Positions 23,584 to 37,600 of a DNA stretch of 64,000 bases are shown in pieces. The translations under genes and the position numbers were made by a program. Source of the stretch: Cryptomeria japonica (taxonomy: Eukaryota > Streptophyta > Pinopsida > Cupressales > Cupressaceae). The notes beneath the pieces were generated by a model. That model saw only the letters and a list, made by a program, of their open reading frames with translations, had not been told where the DNA came from and searched no databases. Within the stretch, counting starts at the first letter, position 1, and the number at the start of each line of letters is the position of its first letter. The stretch is from positions 311,306,664 to 311,370,663 of the forward strand of contig NC_081414.1 of assembly GCF_030272615.1 (NCBI RefSeq), written 5' to 3'.

Positions 23584-25545
23584 TCCCGTAGCCTGGCGAA
23601 GGTTTTCTTTTCACTTTCCTTCCTGAGAGGTCTCGAGGAAAAAAACTGGGCGTGAAACCCTCCAAAGCCACTAGACTTTTTCCCAATCAAAACATTCACA
23701 AAATTATTGACAACAGATCAAACTCCATTGCAAATTTGTACCGGCCAACACAGAACTCGTTTTGTACGGTGCTGTGCGAATATCGGCCAAAAGCCAGAGC
23801 ACAACATTTTTACTGTTGTTATCTGGTGCATGATAAAGGTCGATCTTTCCCCATTTGCAGATATTTTTCTTTTGTAGAAACACCCACAAAAAAAAAAAGA
23901 GGAAAAGAACAGAAAAGCAATCATTTTTCATTAAGCTTGTGTTTTTCCTAGATTGTTGCAATGGAAAAAACATGACTGATGATGATGCTGCCATGAATTT
24001 GGAAGTTAGTTAATCTTAAATGTTTTTCAAGTCTGAGGATTTTTTGATATTGGGGTTTGATGGACTTAAAAAACAGTTCAAATTAGGGATGTTATATTAT
24101 CAATGAGTGTATGGCAGGGAACGGTAAAGCTCCCCATGTGTCTGTTGTTATTCTCCGGAGAAGGTCAATTTTGCTACGGCTTTTGCTTTTTCTGGCTGCT
24201 CTTCTTGGTTGCTGTCTTCGGAACTGATAATGCGAAAAGTGGTGAATTTTTTGATCACTAGGGTTTTCAAAACTCAAATTTGCACGTTGGAGTTAATTTC
24301 AGGGGAATTTTAAGATCAGTTGGAGAAAACCCACTTGAGGTCACTATTTTCAAACATTAGTTTTCTTGCCAAATATTTTGCGGTCAAGGGTGCTGTGGAC
24401 GAGACATTATTTGCACAGTTTTGGTCAGTGGAGGGTTGGATTGGTTCGCTCTAGTCTTGATAGACTTTTCCATGGCTGCATTGTGATTATGGGGGAAGAT
24501 TTCTTGTTTGAGCTCTAGTACTCAGAGTTTGAATTCACTGCCATTGTATGGTTTGCCTCATGTTGCTACCTTGCCATTAGATCATATATACCGAGGATTT
24601 TCTTGGAGTTTAAAAGGAAAAGCATTCTGAATCAAATCATTTATTATGCTACTAAAATTTTGTCTAGGCCTGTGTCATTTTGAGGAGTTCGGGTAGAAAG
24701 ACTTGGTGTTTCCAATCCAGTAATGGAGTTTATCAACGGCAGGGTTTTTTGGTTACGTGCAAGACATTGCAGTGACTAGGTAGATTGTCCTGACATGGGA
24801 AGGAAAAATTCAGACCGTAATTGAAGTAAGCATTTTGCAATAATGCGGTTGATTTGAGAGTTTGTTTCAACAGAGGGAGGCAGAATTTAGATCAGTACAA
24901 CTTGTCTAGTGACAATCGAAGTAAGCTCTTTTTTTTGGAGAATAAGCCAGCAGGCTTCATTGCAAACAGCTGTCCTCTTCTGCGAGATCCTCTTTATAGG
25001 GATTTTGAATTTCTTGAGTTTAGACTAAGATAATGATGAAAGTTACACTGTGACAATTATTACATAGAATACTGTCTCGTAACACTTATTATTGTGTTTG
25101 GAACCATCCCGATCTCAAATAGTCATAGAATCTATTTACCATTGAAGGATTGTGCTTCAGCCGTGCTATTGCATTGCTTCTACAGAAGGGATATTACTGA
25201 TAAGGTATTCTGCTTGTATGCACTTTTCTCAGGATTAGTACAATTTTGGCATGAGATTGACGAATTCATGATGCAGTGAATGATTTGCATCATCTAAGCT
25301 TTAAAAATAGAAAACATGGCAGTTGTTGTAAAAGCAAGTCTAATGTTGAACTACATTGACTTCCTCTAGTTTCCAGTGCCTTTTTATCACAGGTGATGTG
25401 CTGGAGATGAATTCAGTGACATGGTGCATGATTGGGAGCATAATTGCAGTTCCTCACCCAAGTTGTGTCAATACTCTTATAATTTAGGTTGTTGGTTGTT
25501 GTTGCTGGAAGGTGTTTGTGTTGGCTGGCACACCTGTTCCTTACA

Positions 25546-25623
25546 ATGTCTCGTTGTTTCCCATTTCCACCCCCTGGGTATGAAAAGAAGACCAAAACTG
25601 ACGAGTTGGAGTTTTCGATCAAG
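25546..25623 (+). CDS. Host gene coding exon 1 (26 codons)
   Basis: It encodes MSRCFPFPPPGYEKKTKTDE and six more residues ending in Ile-Lys. The donor is AAG/GTTTGT. No upstream in-frame extension is supported. The start is chosen because the MSRCFPFPPPGY block is the conserved N-terminus of the family. Confidence 0.85.
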
Positions 25624-28600
25624 GTTTGTTTTCTTCTCATGCATGAACATCGATAGCATTACTTTGACCGTCATTTAGGAAAATGATTTATATCTTAATG
25701 CTTTTTTCAGTTTTTCACTTTTACCATGGCCTATATGTTTTATGTGTTTTGAAATTCAAATTATTTATAATAATTATTCTGATTGCCTGCATCATGGTGG
25801 TTGCATCACATGTAACTATAAGATCATATATTGATTTGCATTGAGTATGAGACGGTTTCATTCCTTGGAATTATTTACCTTGTTTGTAATATTTACCAAT
25901 TCAACTGTTTTCAGATATTCATTCTATTTTTTGGGCCAAATAATTCGTCAATTATACCCATGGCCTTTGTATGTTTATGTATTCCTTGACTCTGATTTTA
26001 GTAATCACAAAGAAAGAGGGATTGCTTTGTAATTTTTTTTACTTGTGCGTGTCTCCAACTTAAAAGGTTTGCTATATGCAATCTGATTAAAAGCAGCCTG
26101 CAATGATAGGGCACAATGCAATTTATCAATAAATTATAAGTAAGATTAAATCATAAATCAACCGAAAGTGTGAGCTTATGTTAGTGATTGGTCATTCTTT
26201 GTCAACATAACTAGGAGCTTTGTTGATGTTATGTTATATGTAAAGCCATAATGTCAATATTGAATTCGTGCCACTTAATGATTTTCACATGACACATTGC
26301 AAAGGATAAAGCTGCTAGTGGACACAAAAATACACGTATAATCAAGTTGTGATATTTGTCGAACATTTGCAAAAGCTCTCTTTCTTAGCTCATCTCTATA
26401 TAAGTAGTTCAAATTGAGGAAGACACCAACTGCAAGGATGGTAAATTTTGCCCGCGGGCTGTGGTTGAATGCACATGATTGGTCACAGGTTCAAGTCACA
26501 CTGGTGATTCCCCAATAAACTTGGCATTAATAACCTGACGTATGCTACAATATTAAAAAAGGATGGTGAATTTAGAAAAGATCTCATTGTTCTGAAATAG
26601 ATAATTTGAAACCATGTAGTATGTTTCAGTTGTTTCCTTTACTGCCCTTTTGGAGTTTTGGGTATATAAACCACTCATTAGTAAGTATTGTAATGGAGAA
26701 AGCATGGTGTAACTTGTGCTCTGGCTTTGGGCCGCCACTTAATGAATGTTGAGTATATCTACTGACTGGTGTTCAATACTTGTCAGTGCCTGCATATTCA
26801 ATTGCATGTTTACAAAATATGATGAAAGCATTGTTTTTGCAAGATCAATTGTGTAGTATTTTTAGGTTGAAAAATATTATACAGTTGATCCCAGAAGAAC
26901 AATGCCTGCCATTTGATGGATTGCAAACAAAATAGTCTTAAATATGAGAATACTAAATATGTATTTGTATATATCTTATAAAAAGGAAAACATAAGACAG
27001 CAAAGTTAGAATTAAGCTAGGTGAAGATAGGCAACTGATGTCCGGTAAGAAAAGTCTGAAGTTGAAGAAAAACGGCACTAAGGAGGACATCGACCAAATT
27101 GAGCTGCAATCGTGAAAAAGATAAAAATAAAAAACTATAGAATTGAGGATGTGCATTCTTCAGATTGTCTGTAAGAGCTAGTGCAATTTCTTCATTTGTT
27201 GTCTGGTGTTGGGAGAAGGGCCTAAACTGTTTCATAAGACTAATCAAGTGGTTGTTGACCCCCAAACTGGAGACTGCTTTCTCTATTTACAGTATCCTCG
27301 CTAATATTACCAGCAAGTTCTCTTTCTTTAGATTGAGTGCTAAGAGGAGGACCATTCTCATGACTACCTTTAGACTGGCCTTTCTGACTGTGGTAGATAG
27401 GTTGAAAAGTTTCAGGTGGTCCAGTTTTGGGTTGAACTTCCCAGTTTGTGCTATCTATGAGGGGTAGATGGGCATTCATTTTTATTTGGTTAGCAATACA
27501 AGGAGTTAAAAGTGACTTTATTTTAAGAATTTTGAGGTGGAAAAGAGTTTTTTTTTGTAGTATCATGTCTTATGAAATGACAAAAGTATAAAGTTACCAA
27601 GTAATATAGAAATCCATTATAGCTGGTATGGGTACATTTTTTGCAGAGATTGTGGAAGAAAGCCATACAAACTTTGCAATGGGAGAATGTTCCTTCATTG
27701 GGTCTGAAGTTTAGGGTTGTTGACAACTAGGTTACTGAATTGCCTGAAAACTAGGCTGATTCCTGGAGTCGGATTCTGGAATTATGCATCTGCAGGTTTG
27801 GGCATGGTTTGCATTTTTGCCATTGGAATCATGTGGTTGATGATTTGGCAATTCCAGTGTGTTCCTATTGTGTTTTGAGAAGCACTTGTGAATTTGACTG
27901 CTTTTTTACTTGTTGACTTCCTAAAAACCCTAGATGACAGTGTTTTATCCTTTTCATGATATTTACATGCCTCAGGAACAAGTAAGTTCACTGCTGTTCA
28001 AACGTGGATGTGGAGGATAAACACTCTGCTGCCTGAATGCCACATTGAAAAGCTGCATGAATAAATAAAAGCGCTGAACAGCAGTAAAACGGTCTGATTA
28101 TCTCAGAATGACATTAGTATTTGATCAATCGAAATGATTCCCAAAGGAAATCTCAGTATCAGCAAGGGATATCAGCTATAATATTGCTAAGGTTTAAAAA
28201 AAATATAAATATCTAGACACTTTAAATACTTGCTATCTTCGTAAAGCACAATAAACTTAATATTTAAATATGGCACTGCTATTAACTCTAATATTTAAAG
28301 TTCTTTGAATGGTTTTTAACTTTTTGTGCATTGCCCACATAAAGTTCCTGGAGACCAGGAGATACCATATGAACTATAATATTACAATAGTTTAAAAAAA
28401 ATAAACTTTCTCGAATAGAGATAAAAAATAAATCACATCAATATGGTGTTAGTTATAGATAGGATTATATTAATGTAATTTGTTCAAATATAAAAAATAT
28501 AGTTAATATGGCATAGTTTTATGTCAATATGGGATTAATATAATATAGTTTTTTGGTTTAATGTACAAATTTATAATTTATATTTTTTTATATGAGCAAA

Positions 28601-31600
28601 CCCAAAAAGTAAACAGTCTTCACAATTTCTTTGTCCACCGGTGTACTGCATCTACATACCTGTACCCACACCCAATTCTGATTTGGTAACTTAGGTTGAG
28701 AATGATAAGGGCACAGGCGATTTACTGCAGCACATTGAAACACCAGATCATACAATCACATCTCATCAATGTTTCTTGGGGATACATCCTGGGGCCCAGG
28801 TATCTGTCTGGGATGTTCTGGGGATGGGGTACAGGGAATGGACCAGACAGGATACTGCATTTTATGCTGCACAAAAAAGCATTGTAGTAACAAAACCTTT
28901 ATAAAGCAAAGTAAACCCGAAAAGGAAAACATTCAAATTCGACAGTCAAATCAACAACAGATATCAGAAGTTAAAACCAATATATTCTGGTTTGAGGGAT
29001 GTGCATGAATGCCAAGAAAGTAAACACATGGATTAAAAGCTTGGAATCATACAATTTGGACCAAACAACTTATTGATCCATTATCATCTTTCTAAGGTCC
29101 GGGCTTAATATAGAAGAAGATTCATGTTGGATTTTTGTTCCATTTTGTAGTACATTTAGTGTCACTGCACTGGATACAGAACTTTTCAAAACCCTTTACA
29201 TGACTGGTTCTTCCTCAGTTATTGCTTCAAGCTAACCAAACCCTTTTGTTAGACAATACAATGCTCATTTCCCAGTATAACAAATTGCTGATTTAGCTGA
29301 AAGTCACTGGATTTAAAATTTTCTAAATCTTAACGTTTTTTGGAGGACCTTTCGAACATCCTGTTGAAGATTGATATATTCAATATTACTTTATTGGCAT
29401 ATACCTTTACCTTTCAGTTTGCATTGTAGATTGGAACAAAGTTGCAGAAACTGTCTATTAAGTCATTGTCAGAACAGTCAGACAGTTTAATTTTTATTCC
29501 TTTTCTTCCAGTCATCAGATGAATATATCTTATCCAAAATTTGAGTACAGAATCAAGGCTTAATTAACATTTTTTGTAAATATTTTACTATTCTTATATT
29601 GCAAATCCTGTGGGCACTCGGATGAAAAATATTTGGATGAGATTGTGAGGGTGGCCAAAACATTGGTCACCTAAGGGGAATCTTAGAAAGAGATTCTGCT
29701 GAGGTCTCATATTGTAACATATTTGGTCCACAGCTTGTGCCTTTGACTTGAGAATAATTGAATATACCTTGGTTGATAAGGAAGCCCTGTTTAAACAGCA
29801 TTACCAGATGAAGAACCAGCTGGCATTTTTCTGAAGAATCTCATATCACCTGATTTGGTCCTCATTCAAATTGTGCACAAAAAGGGATTCTCAGCCCTAC
29901 TACAAATGATGAAAGATGGCTGAGTCAGTAATCATTTATGAATTCATGTTGTAAAGTTGCATTAACTTTAGAACATTTTGTATTGGTGAGATAACCTTCT
30001 TTTAAGTTGTTTAGTTATTGTTAATTTGTTTGTATTGTTAAAATTCAAACATTAAGTTTTATTAATTGTTTTAAAAGTCATCAGCCTTCTGTCCTGAAAA
30101 TCTGGATTTTTTTTTTTGCTGTCCCTGAACCCCCCCCCCTCCCATCTTGAACTTGTAGAAACACAATATGTCTCAAGCATTAAATAACGTTGGCACACCT
30201 TACAAATGAAATTGCTATGAATTCATGTTAACTACAGTACCTTGAACTTGGAGAAATACAATGTCTCGAGCATTAAATAACGTTGGCACACCTTACAAAT
30301 GAAATTGCTATGAATTCATGTTAACTGCAGTGCTAGTAGGCATGTTTGGACAGGTGTATCACATAGTGGGGTTTCAGTTCCATGCTGAGTGTTCTTGGAT
30401 GGTCCATTATGGATAGTCTTTTGTAAACTCTCTGATGAGGGGTTCTCATATAGGCTCAGTGTCCTGTACTTGAAAAGAATTAATTCTGGGCGCAACGGCT
30501 CATGACAGTTCAAATATAAAAATGATTTTACAAATATTCACCAACTCTTTTGACTTGAGGAAACGTCACTTTTTTTAACATAGCATGTGAAATAGTACAA
30601 CGATTAGCCACCTGAAATGTTTCCATTATCTTTAACTAGGGTCACAGATACGATTTACTCAGAGAATAAATACCAGTGGTTAGCCAATTAGCAGATATGT
30701 TGAAACCTTATATATCAAAATAATAAAGGCTCTTAGATGCTCCTGAGAATAGAGGGAGTTGCCAAACCCATAATAAAATAAAAAGGATTAGTCATAGAGG
30801 TGTCTATTTCCATTGATTAAGCCAAAATAACCTGGTAGTTGAGATGAAATGACAGCATTGATATCATGACTCGGCAAAACAACTCTAGAAGTTCATAGCA
30901 TGCTTATTTCTACATGTTTCAGTCACATTTGAAAATTAAATTTTTGAACAGGTCCCTTAAATTGTTTCTAATCTGCAACCTAGTTAGTGGTTTTCAATGA
31001 ATTTTATACAGTAGTCATCTGCCACTATAAGCAGCATAAGGGATACTTGGGTATATTAGTATATAGTTGAGCACCAAGTAAACTGAGTTTGATTATGCTG
31101 CGGAACATATTTTTAGTTATTATTGTTAAAATATGTACCTTTGATGATGACCTTATGCTTATATTTAGGTTTTTAACTTAAGAAATTAGCATTCTATTGC
31201 TAACTGCCCTAAATCCGTGGTTACCTTACTTCTTTGCATAGGGATTGAAGGATACCGTAGGTTGAATGTATGTAATCATCGGTCAACATTACATGGCAGC
31301 ATAAGGGAAGCTTATGTCACTGTTTGTGGACAACAGTTTCAAGTGTCCAGGAAGAGATAATATACTGAAAAGTAAGAGGCAAAGAGCCAAACAGAAAGTA
31401 ATGTTTGTTTTAGGATCAGAAGTGAACTAAGCAGAAGTACAGAAATAATAAACACTTGAACACAGCAAATACCCTGAGAAAACCCTCCATTTGAGGGAGA
31501 AAAACCCAGTCAATAATATCTCTTATATTATTGAATAATACAGAAAATTTGCCTTTACAACTTGGCCAATCTCAAGGCCAATACGATGATGAAGTGAAGG

Positions 31601-34600
31601 CACCTCACTAGGCGCAAATTTACAACTGAAATAATATCTCCTTAATAGGCATCGATCTGAAGCAATATGCCAATGTGCTGAAGATATCGAACTCCTTCCT
31701 CAAGCGCTAGTTTGTCTTCCATGTGTTGGATGATCAAATGAATGAAGATCACATGAGTGTATATATATGCAAATCGTGGTGCCTTTTCAAGATAGTCGGC
31801 ATCAAGAGAGACGTCTTTACAACCATGAAATAGGACGGCTTCTCATCAAGTCAGCTATATTAAAAATATTAATTATTATTTAAATGGAGGCGTCTTGCAC
31901 TTGAGTCGGCCTCATACACAAAACATTTAGTTATTTGAATTTGATAGGAGAAAGAATCTCCCGCCGCTACAATAACATCAACAAGTAAGAGAGACAAGGA
32001 GATCTGCTCAGTTGTGGAATGAAAATTGCCAATATTGTCATCAGCCAAACCCTTGTTTAGAAGTTGAGGAATTCACACCATCCTTGCAGACAGGACAGCT
32101 TAAAAGTATTGCAAGCAGAACCAAAAGGTGAGGCAGAATTGGTATTAGTTGCCATGAATTTAAATTGATTGTGTCTATACTGGCTGAAAGAAAAGGGAAT
32201 TTTTGGACTACTGCGTTATTGATAAAAGTGAAAATTGGTTGAGTTATATCCAAGATCTTTCAAAAATCAAATAATGGATCCCACACCATCATTTTGATTT
32301 CCAAACCAGCAACAATTAGTGGTGAACCAAATTTAAATCCAACAACAAATTGTTTGAACTGGTGGTATTATTGGAAATTCACTGGGATCGCTGAAGATTA
32401 AGCTTGATTGGAGTAATTTTCCAGGATCATGGGAAGTGTGAGAGTTAGTGATTGATCTTAGGAGCAAAATATTGAATGTTCTTGCCTGTTATATGACCAA
32501 GAGGCCTCAGATTGCAATTGTTTGGAGATAGTGGATGATTAGGCCAGTATACCTCACTCTTGCTGGAGTTTTTCTCCCAAAAACTGTGTTTAGGGGTAAT
32601 CCTTGTGCCTTACATTCGTTTAATGCTAGCTCTTGTTCCTTCATGTACAATTGTTTGATTGAACGATTAAAGTGCTACAATACTTCAATTCTTTTTTAAT
32701 CTGCCATCAGTGAGCTATGAAATGGAATATCCATCCTAGATTATGGATCAGATTGGTATAAGAATTGTTGTATCCATTGGTGGAAAGTTGTGATTGATTT
32801 TACTGGTTGATGTTTTCGACAAGTGGTGAAGAGTTGTTGCCTTATCAAAGAGACATTGAATCCTGTAGTTGGAAGAAAGATTTGAGCACCATGGAAAGAT
32901 ATACTGGTTCCTTTGATGGATAAGTAAGTTTCCTCGAGTTAGAAGCTGATGTAGCAAGCACATTTGAGTCAATGGAGGTTAGAGATTATCATGGAGGCTC
33001 ATGGAGAAGTTTTGCTCATTGGATGATACCAAGATCAAGGGGAAATAACACCCCAAGAAGAAGAAAACCAATCCCATGGTGGGACAAGTGTACTAAAGAC
33101 TCTTCAGTTCAAGGCTGAAGCAAAGATTGAAATTCTGCCAGTTGAAGGAGAGGTAGATAAGGAAAAATTTGATCGTAGTTGGTGCAATTGGAGGTACAGC
33201 TAGCATGCATACTCTTACCATAAAGTAGTAGATTTTCTTTGTTAGATTAAGAATGGCAAGGCATGCTGTAATTTGATTCAGAGGTCTTTCACATTCATCG
33301 CCTTTGAGAAAATGAACTCCATTTAATACATGAGAGCAATGTAAAACTGATTAAGAAACAATTTTATCCAATAATTAAGAACGCTTTTGGATATACCTGT
33401 AAGTATATTGCATCAGTGTTTTGGATCATGCTCCATGACCCATCATTAGGATAAAGAAAGACAAGATGTCATAAAGAGGAAAAATCAATGGAGAGAATTT
33501 TTAAAACATAATGAAGACAGTGTTTTGGAATACACAAGCGAGTGTAATAGGATGAGGAGGTTTTGATGAAGATCACCGAAGGTCTTCATGGCCTAATTTA
33601 GAGGCCTGTATTGCTCTTTAGGCCGTTGACATTGATGAGGCATGCTCCTGCTACTTAGAGGTGGATGGTTCAACTTCCTTTCCAATTGATCTAAGATACA
33701 GAGAATTCATAACTCAATCAACATTCATACAATAGCTTATGTAACTCTCAACAACCTAGTAATCCCTAGCATTATACATGGTGGAAATGCGATAGCTAAC
33801 TTCTCTCCAAACTTGTTGCATGACCATAATGACATTTGTTTTGCACAAGCAATTACAATGCTATTATGAGCTAATTGCAGTATAGAGGAGTCTGGTCAAA
33901 CATGGTAGAGGCAAACACTCTTGTAAGTGGCAAGCCATCCATCACCCTCCTACATGTATGTTAATGTATTCCACCATTCTTTGTAACAAGAAGTAAACAA
34001 GTTAGTGAGTTAGCTAGCTCAGTGGTAGAACAAGAGGATAGCTTATGCATTTAGATGTTTAACCTCTTAGATTTTGTACAAGACTATTGCATGATAAAAC
34101 TTTATTTAATACAATTCTCATTGTAGTGTCTAATTGTCTTGTCATTCATCTTTCCCTTAATTTTTTATACTTTGATAATGTTCTTGATCTTTGTCATTTG
34201 AAAATATGCTATTGCCATAACACATTTAATTTGTTAAGTGTGTCTATCCTTTGAGCACCATCCTAGGCCTTTGATTTGTGGTATCAAAGCAGCACTTTGT
34301 GTCATGCCCTATGATATTGAAGTTTACATCTGTGTATGTCTTAATTCGTATGCCCATCCAACATGAGATTAGATTACAAGAAGACAAGAAGAGGGGAGAT
34401 GAGACTCGTGACCCTTATACTTCCTATCGAAAGACCCAATATTGCAACTAGATTACCAAAGATATTGACTATGAACATGCTCCAAAGAATGATGGAGGAT
34501 GTGTTATAAGAACAACAAGAAGATTTGGAACAATAGTACACACGTGATAGAGAAAGCATTGTCAGTCACTTTGCCTAACTTCGTGAGCACATGCAACATC

Positions 34601-37600
34601 TTCTAAATATATCTACCTCCCACAAACCCTTGGCGGTTCCACAAGGTGCAAGTTTAACTAGACATCCATATTTTTGAAGGCAACATAGACGTACACGGTC
34701 TAGATAACTAGCTTAATCTTTTTTGTTCATACTTTGGAGTATATCATTTCTTCAAAAGAGAAAAGATTACCTGTTTTCTTTTAAAATTTCCTTACCTATT
34801 AAACAATGGTGGTAAAACTACGTTGCATCCCATGAGGAGGACCTTGAATTTCTAGACACTTGGTATGGTCCACACTTTGCACTTATAGGATCAATACATC
34901 ATGTTAGAAGTATGTCAAATGTGAGATCAATGCTTGGAATAATATATTGATATCTTTCATACTTTAGTTTCCAAGCAATTTTGAGGCCAAAGCCAAGTTG
35001 AATGTTGAGAAAGAAGAGTCCAAGTATTAGGACAAAGCACAATAAAAAAAATGCCAAGGTTGAAACACAACAAAGTTCTACATAAGGAAAATGACCTCTA
35101 GTTTAATTTCAAAGGGACACACTAGTTGAGGAGCAAAAGAAATAATTTGACTAGCAACTTGTGCTCAATTCATGACGCTAGTAGTCACTCAATTGAAGAG
35201 AGGCGTGCTAGAAAACACCTACTTGAACAACTTGATTTGCTACCATTGCAACACTCGAGAAAGGCAAGCAAATCAAGGAAATAGAGCCTAGTGGCATTGT
35301 CCTTTTTGCCAACATTGCCTCTTTCTCAAACATTACTCAGAGTAAGCAAAGAGGTTGTTCCACTCTCAAATTTGAAGAACCAATACACTTCATGGTTGAC
35401 AATGAAAGTTAGAAGAAGAAGATTTCTATTGAAGCAATTCACATATTAAACTTGCAACTGCCACAAATGTCTCATCCTCAACTTTACACCATTGGATGGA
35501 TCATTTTAAGTTCAAGGAAATACTCCACTTAATAGTGTCACTTTGTGTACAAAATCAGGTCATTTCAAGGTGTAGTCCTTTGTAATATTGTTTTAGTAGA
35601 GATATGTGATGTTTTACTTGGGCAACCATATTGTTAATTGACATGCAAACTTTGAGGTAAGTCCTAGGAATGTTACCGTAGATTTTGATGAACAAAGAAT
35701 TGCATACCAAAAGTAGTCCTTGAGTTATCTCCCATTGTTGCCAAGGAATACAATATGCTCGTCAACTCCAATAGAAAGTTTATTCTTTGTTTGGTCGAAC
35801 TATAGATTAAGCATGTCTTTGTTGCTCATGCTCATATTGCAACTCCTTCAACATAGTTGCAGCTATTGAATGGCCTGTTGGAGGAGAACAAGGATCTCTT
35901 TCAATCACTAGACAAAGTGCCTTAACGTTGTGCGATAAAACATACAATTTATTTGATCTTGGGGATACCTTTACAAATAATGAATCTTTATATCACAATG
36001 ATTCCTTGAGCATGAAGAGATTAGGTGACAAATCTAGGCTCTTGTGGACAAAGGACACATCGAATACAACTCTTCTTTTTAATGGCAGCCCAATTGTGCT
36101 TGTACTAAAGAAGTACAATACATGGTGGCTGCAAATCAATTACAAAGCACTCAACAAGATCACAGTGAAGAATCATTGCCCTTTTCTCTAGATAGAGGAT
36201 CTCTTGGACTATGTCTATAGTTTGAAGTTTTTCATCAAAATCAATTGTAAGTTTGGGTATCATCTTGTTCTTGTTGAACTTACAAATATTTAGAAGATAG
36301 CTAAGGAAGGTTTGTTTGAATGATTGGTTATGCACTTCGGGTTTACCAATGCCCCAACAACATTCATGTGAATGATGAATGACATTCTCAAGCCATTCGC
36401 CAATTCATTGGTTGATGTCTACCTTGATGACATCCTAATCTTCAACAAGACGTGAAGAACATTTGTGACACATTCAACAAGTATTTCATTGTTTGCAACA
36501 ACAAAAGTTCTACGTCAACTTGGAGAAATGTTTATATGCCATTTGAGAGATACATTTTCTAGGACACATCATGGTTGCATAGGGACTACACATGGTCCCA
36601 ACAAAAATCTATGTTATCCAAGTATGGATACACCAAAGAATCTCATAAAGTTCTACAACTTTTTCACGTTTGCAAACTTCTATAGGAGGTTTATACTTGG
36701 TTTCTTTCACGTCACCCAACCATTAAATTAGATCATTAGAGGTGGTCTAAGAGAAAAAATCACTTGGGTGGCTACACAAATAGAAAGCATAGTAACTCGA
36801 ACTCGAGAAAAACTTGGCAAGGCTCGAAAATGCGACTTGGCAAAAAACTCGACAACTAAAAAAATTGCTTAAATTTGATTTGAAACGCATTATTTTTGCA
36901 AAATTCAATGAGGAGATGCATCCAATGAGTCAATAAATGTGTACATAAAAGAAACAAACTGAGTCTAGTTATATTTGATTGTTTTAAATGCAAATTTGGT
37001 ACAAAATGGCATCCTCATGTGGAATGCTGATGGCTGATAGTCTGAAACAAAATGAAAATAGCAAATTGTTTTTGTAAAACTAAAAGTAAATACTACATCA
37101 AAACATTTTACATCTTCCTCTTCCCAGCTTTAGCGAACACTAGGGGAGAAGTAGAACTATAGAGGGTGTAGTTCTAGGAGTCCATTGTGGTTCCTCCACC
37201 TCACCAAAATGAGGTTGAGGGTAGCACCTCTAATGGCGGTCTGAGGTGGAGAGAGAGAGGTAGAGAGATAGGTCTAGATCTTGGGGGAGAGAGGAGTGGG
37301 ATAGAGAGTGGTAGAGAGAGGGGATAGAGGAAGAGTGAGAGGGAGAGAGATAGGTATAGAATTCAGGGCAGTAAAGTGAGTGAGAGAATGCTGACAGGAG
37401 CCTTTTTGATTATTATTGAAACTTGACTAAGTTTGAAAATTTATAAGATCTTCTAAAACCTGCATTATAACAACTAAAAATTTGAAACCACTCACACACA
37501 TCCTGCCAATAAATACATGAAATATAACTTACAGTAAAGTCCTTATACTTGAATGTTATATTTCATGTATATGTTCTGATGAAGACAATGAGATTGACTT

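Noticed and set aside
23652-23951. 99-codon plus-strand frame just after the TATA box
   Set aside because: It lacks an ATG at its start (GTG) and any family resemblance. It overlaps a probable 5' UTR.
28696-29008. Plus-strand frames around a GGGATACATCCTGGGGCCC block as a gene or element
   Set aside because: Short overlapping frames without motifs; no inverted ends or duplications could be identified.
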